From Neoroseomonas alkaliterrae (GTDB lineage Bacteria > Pseudomonadota > Alphaproteobacteria > Acetobacterales > Acetobacteraceae), in the NCBI RefSeq assembly GCF_014199195.1, contig NZ_JACIJE010000009.1:124001-188000 (forward strand): a stretch of 64,000 nt of DNA, given 5' to 3'. Shown here piece after piece: positions 61,806 to 64,000 of this stretch. The notes beneath the pieces are model-generated. The model had not been told where the DNA came from, made no database searches, and saw nothing but the letters and a program-made list of their open reading frames with translations. The position numbers and the translations under genes are program-made. Positions within the stretch are counted from its first letter, which is position 1; every line of letters begins with the position of its first letter.

Positions 61806-62909
61806 TCAGCCGCGCGCGGCCCCGATCCCCGCCTGCCGCCGCGACGCCACCAGCCGCCGCAGCCGCACCGTCTCAGCCCCCTCGGCGGCCATCGGCGCGC
61901 AGGCCCGGCCGGCGGGCTCCGCGGCGAAGTCCGGGTGCAGCGCCACCAGGGCGCCGCCATTGTCGAACTGCGCGCGGTTGCCGCAGTCGAGCCAGGATTC
62001 CGCGGGCGCGCCCTCGGCAAGGATCACGTCATGCGCGTCGAGCTCGACATGGTGATAGACCACGCGCCGCGTGCCCGCGGGCTGCAGGATCGCCTCCCCG
62101 TCCACCAGCCGCCCGGCTGGGACCAGCCGCCCGTCGAGATAGAGCGCATGGTCGGGCGAGACACGCAGCACGCGTTGCGGCACGCCGGGGCCGAGCGCGC
62201 CGGGCAGGATCACCACCGGCAGCACGCTCCGCGGCCGCGGATGGCGCGCGCAATCCACCGCCCGCCGCCCCACCCAGCGCACCGGGCGCAGCCAGGCGCC
62301 GTTCAGGCCGAGCGTGACCACCAGATCGCCCGCGCGCAGCGCCTCGACCGGCACCTCCCCCCGCGCGGTCATGATGCGCGTGCCGGCGGCGAAACAGGGC
62401 GTCTGCACCACCTCCCCGGAGACGCCGTAGGAGACCCACTCGACGTCGTTGCCCACGAAGACCGTGCCGTCCTCGCCGTCCGAGGGGTCTGTATCCGTCA
62501 CCAGCCAGCCGCCCGCGACCGGCTGCCAGCGATAGCCCGAGGCGTCACCGCCGAGCTCGATGGTGTCGTCGCCCTCGCCGCCGATCACCGAATCCCGGCC
62601 CGGCCCCGGGATCAGCAGGTCGTCGCCGGGGCCGCCAAGCAGCGTGTCGTCGCCGAGCGAGCCCAGCAGGACATCGTTGCCCTCGCCGCCGAGCAGGAGG
62701 TCGTCGCCCTCCGATCCGGCCAGCACGTCGTCCCCGCCGCGGCCGTCCAGTGTGTCGTTGCCCTCCCCGCCCGCGATGACGGGCGTCGGGAGGCCTGATT
62801 CGTCGAGTTCGAAATCGGCACCGTCGCTGCCCGCGTAGCTGTCGTCGCCCGAGGTCGGGGCATTCGGGCTGCGCGGGGTGCCGTCAGGCGCGTACCAGGT
62901 GCCGGACAT
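61806..62909 (-). CDS. RTX-repeat protein with C-terminal Hint domain
   Basis: A 367-residue protein. Residues about 47-118 hold glycine-rich calcium-binding nonapeptide repeats (GGEGNDTLD, GGEGNDVLL, GGPGDDLLI). After a linker, a Hint-type domain starts at Cys172 (PCFAAGTRIMTARGEVPVEAL) and includes VSPDHALYLDG. Hint domains in such proteins (Hint_2 family) are thought to self-cleave, like inteins or hedgehog. No Sec signal is seen, so export would be by a type I system, not found here. The start 62909 has a GGAG Shine-Dalgarno; 62921 (MERAM) is an alternative. Confidence 0.85.
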   Translation of the reverse strand: MSGTWYAPDGTPRSPNAPTSGDDSYAGSDGADFELDESGLPTPVIAGGEGNDTLDGRGGDDVLAGSEGDDLLLGGEGNDVLLGSLGDDTLLGGPGDDLLIPGPGRDSVIGGEGDDTIELGGDASGYRWQPVAGGWLVTDTDPSDGEDGTVFVGNDVEWVSYGVSGEVVQTPCFAAGTRIMTARGEVPVEALRAGDLVVTLGLNGAWLRPVRWVGRRAVDCARHPRPRSVLPVVILPGALGPGVPQRVLRVSPDHALYLDGRLVPAGRLVDGEAILQPAGTRRVVYHHVELDAHDVILAEGAPAESWLDCGNRAQFDNGGALVALHPDFAAEPAGRACAPMAAEGAETVRLRRLVASRRQAGIGAARG

Positions 62910-62963
62910 CGCTCGCTCCATGATCCTGGCGGGAAAACACCCGCCACACATCAACCATGGAGC

Positions 62964-62995
62964 GATTTTCAGACATCAATCTTGGGTTGACAACC
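62964..62995 (-). promoter_or_regulatory. Promoter of the Hint/RTX gene with palindrome
   Basis: On the minus strand TTGTCA (62992-62987) and GAAAAT (62969-62964) are 17 bases apart, about 55 bp before the start codon. The -35 is covered by a perfect dyad, GGGTTG-A-CAACCC, at 62983-62995, a likely repressor site. Confidence 0.5.
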
Positions 62996-63021
62996 CCGTG
63001 ATGACAGCGCGCATCCAGCGA

Positions 63022-64000
63022 TCAGCGCGCGCGTTCGAGCACCGAGACGTAGTTCGCCACCGCCGCCCCGCCCATGTTGAACACGCCGCCCAGATCGGCC
63101 TTCGGCAGTTGCATCGCCCCGGCCGTGCCGGTCAGCTGCATCGCCGCGAGGACATGCATCGAGACGCCGGTCGCCCCGATCGGGTGCCCCTTGGCCTTGA
63201 GCCCGCCCGAGCGGTTCACGGGCAGCCGCCCCTCCGCCGCGGTCCAGCCCTCGAGCGCGGCCCGCCCGCCCTGGCCTTCCGGCGCCAGGCCCATCGCCTC
63301 GTATTCGATGAGCTCGGCGATGGTGAAGCAGTCATGCGTCTCGACGAAGGAGAGGTCGGCGACCGTGATGCCCGCCGCGGCATAGGCGCGCGACCACGCC
63401 TCCCGCGCGCCCTCGAAGCGCACGATGTCGCGCGCGGCGATGGGCAGGAAGTCGTTGACCTGCACCGCGGCGCGGAAGCGCACGGCCTTGTTCATCGCCC
63501 GCGCCGTCTCGGCATCGGTCATGACCAGCGCCGCCGCCCCGTCGCTCACCAGCGAGCAGTCGGTGCGCTTGAGCGGGCGCGCGACATAGGGGTTCTTCTC
63601 GCTCTCGGTGCGGCAGAAGGCGAAGCCGAGATCCTTGCGCATCTGCGCCCAGGGGTTGTCCACGCCGTTGCGGTGGTTCTTGGCGGCAATGGCGGCGAGC
63701 GCGTCGGACTGGTCGCCGTGGCGCTGGAAATAGGCCTCGGCGATGCGGCCGAAGACGCCGGCGAAGCCGCCCTCGATGTCCTGCTCGGTGCGACGGTAGG
63801 AGGCGGTGAGAAGGATGTCCCCCACCTTCGGCCCCGGTGTCGCGGTCATCTTCTCGGCGCCCACCACCAACGCGAAGCGCCCGCGGCCCGAGGCGATGAA
63901 GTCCCGCGCGCCATGGATCGCGGCCGAGCCGGTCGCGCAGGCGTTCTCGAAGCGGGTGATCGGCTTGAAGCGCAGCTCGGGGACCGACTGCAGCACCAGC
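63022..64000 (-). CDS. Thiolase / acetyl-CoA acetyltransferase family protein (3' part, truncated by window edge)
   Basis: Thiolase-superfamily enzyme for making or breaking acyl-CoA carbon bonds. About 325 C-terminal residues are visible; roughly 65-70 N-terminal ones lie beyond the window (the frame is open to base 64000, and the GTG at 63996 is internal). The active-site Cys is in FENACATGSAA, about 22 residues into the visible part; the catalytic histidines are in VETHDCF and GGLKAKGHPIGATG. The pattern matches the SCP2-thiolase-like branch, typically used on branched or unknown acyl-CoA. Substrate unknown. Confidence 0.88.
   Translation of the reverse strand, partial: LVLQSVPELRFKPITRFENACATGSAAIHGARDFIASGRGRFALVVGAEKMTATPGPKVGDILLTASYRRTEQDIEGGFAGVFGRIAEAYFQRHGDQSDALAAIAAKNHRNGVDNPWAQMRKDLGFAFCRTESEKNPYVARPLKRTDCSLVSDGAAALVMTDAETARAMNKAVRFRAAVQVNDFLPIAARDIVRFEGAREAWSRAYAAAGITVADLSFVETHDCFTIAELIEYEAMGLAPEGQGGRAALEGWTAAEGRLPVNRSGGLKAKGHPIGATGVSMHVLAAMQLTGTAGAMQLPKADLGGVFNMGGAAVANYVSVLERAR

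Overview
The window is very GC-rich, densely packed and almost entirely chromosomal core. Gene order and family types point to an alphaproteobacterium, most likely of the Acetobacteraceae (Roseomonas-like). This placement is an inference from four things: the holB-metG-tatD, clpP-clpX-lon-hup, complete nuoA-N, proS-lolCE-lolD-dnaE and dusB-ntrBC-ntrYX...hfq-hflX neighbourhoods; the fused ispDF; the short alpha-type ProRS; and the Hint/RTX and tripartite-tricarboxylate transporter genes. I see no rRNA, insertion sequence, prophage, CRISPR array or obvious foreign island.

Layout. 1-3912 (+): end of holB, then metG, tatD and an MBL-fold phosphodiesterase. 3942-9096 (+): the proteostasis block clpP, clpX, lon and the nucleoid protein HU, with two sigma32-like promoters and a sigma70-type promoter before hup. 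9171-9553: tRNA-Val(UAC) and tRNA-Asp(GUC), each followed by a strong hairpin. 9713-23844 (+): all fourteen complex I genes nuoA-N in one run, mostly with overlapping stops and starts. 23841-27046 (+): birA, coaX and RNase J, coupled to the end of nuoN. 27124-28059: a small secreted protein on the minus strand, a DUF1467 membrane protein and a structured, terminator-ended element that looks like an undescribed sRNA. 28256-36283 (+): proS, two tandem LolC/E permeases, lolD and dnaE. 36427-42723: a small exported protein, a stand-alone molybdopterin oxidoreductase, mazG, an unknown secreted protein, a pirin and a PEP-CTERM protein. 42889-55380 (all -): greB, an inositol-monophosphatase-family gene, hflX, hfq, HAD, SnoaL-like, D-amino acid aminotransferase, ntrX, ntrY, ntrC, ntrB and dusB. 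55537-57489 (+): ispDF and an HD-GYP protein. 57535-64000 (all -): tctA, tctB, a GGDEF/EAL protein, a Hint/RTX protein and a truncated thiolase.

How the parts work together. dusB-ntrB-ntrC-ntrY-ntrX form one nitrogen-control unit on the minus strand. It starts behind a good -24/-12 (sigma54-type) sequence, so it may be autoregulated. Hfq from the same block is the expected partner of the candidate sRNA at 27951-28060. The EAL and HD-GYP proteins both look like cyclic-di-GMP hydrolases. The Clp/Lon/HU block and the LolCDE/ProRS/DnaE block are housekeeping.

The signals I consider most worth testing are the sRNA-like element upstream of proS, the sigma54-like promoter in front of dusB, the missing canonical start codon of hflX, the hairpin fused to the 3' end of tRNA-Val, and the palindrome-covered promoter of the Hint/RTX gene. 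No wholly new multi-gene system is evident.
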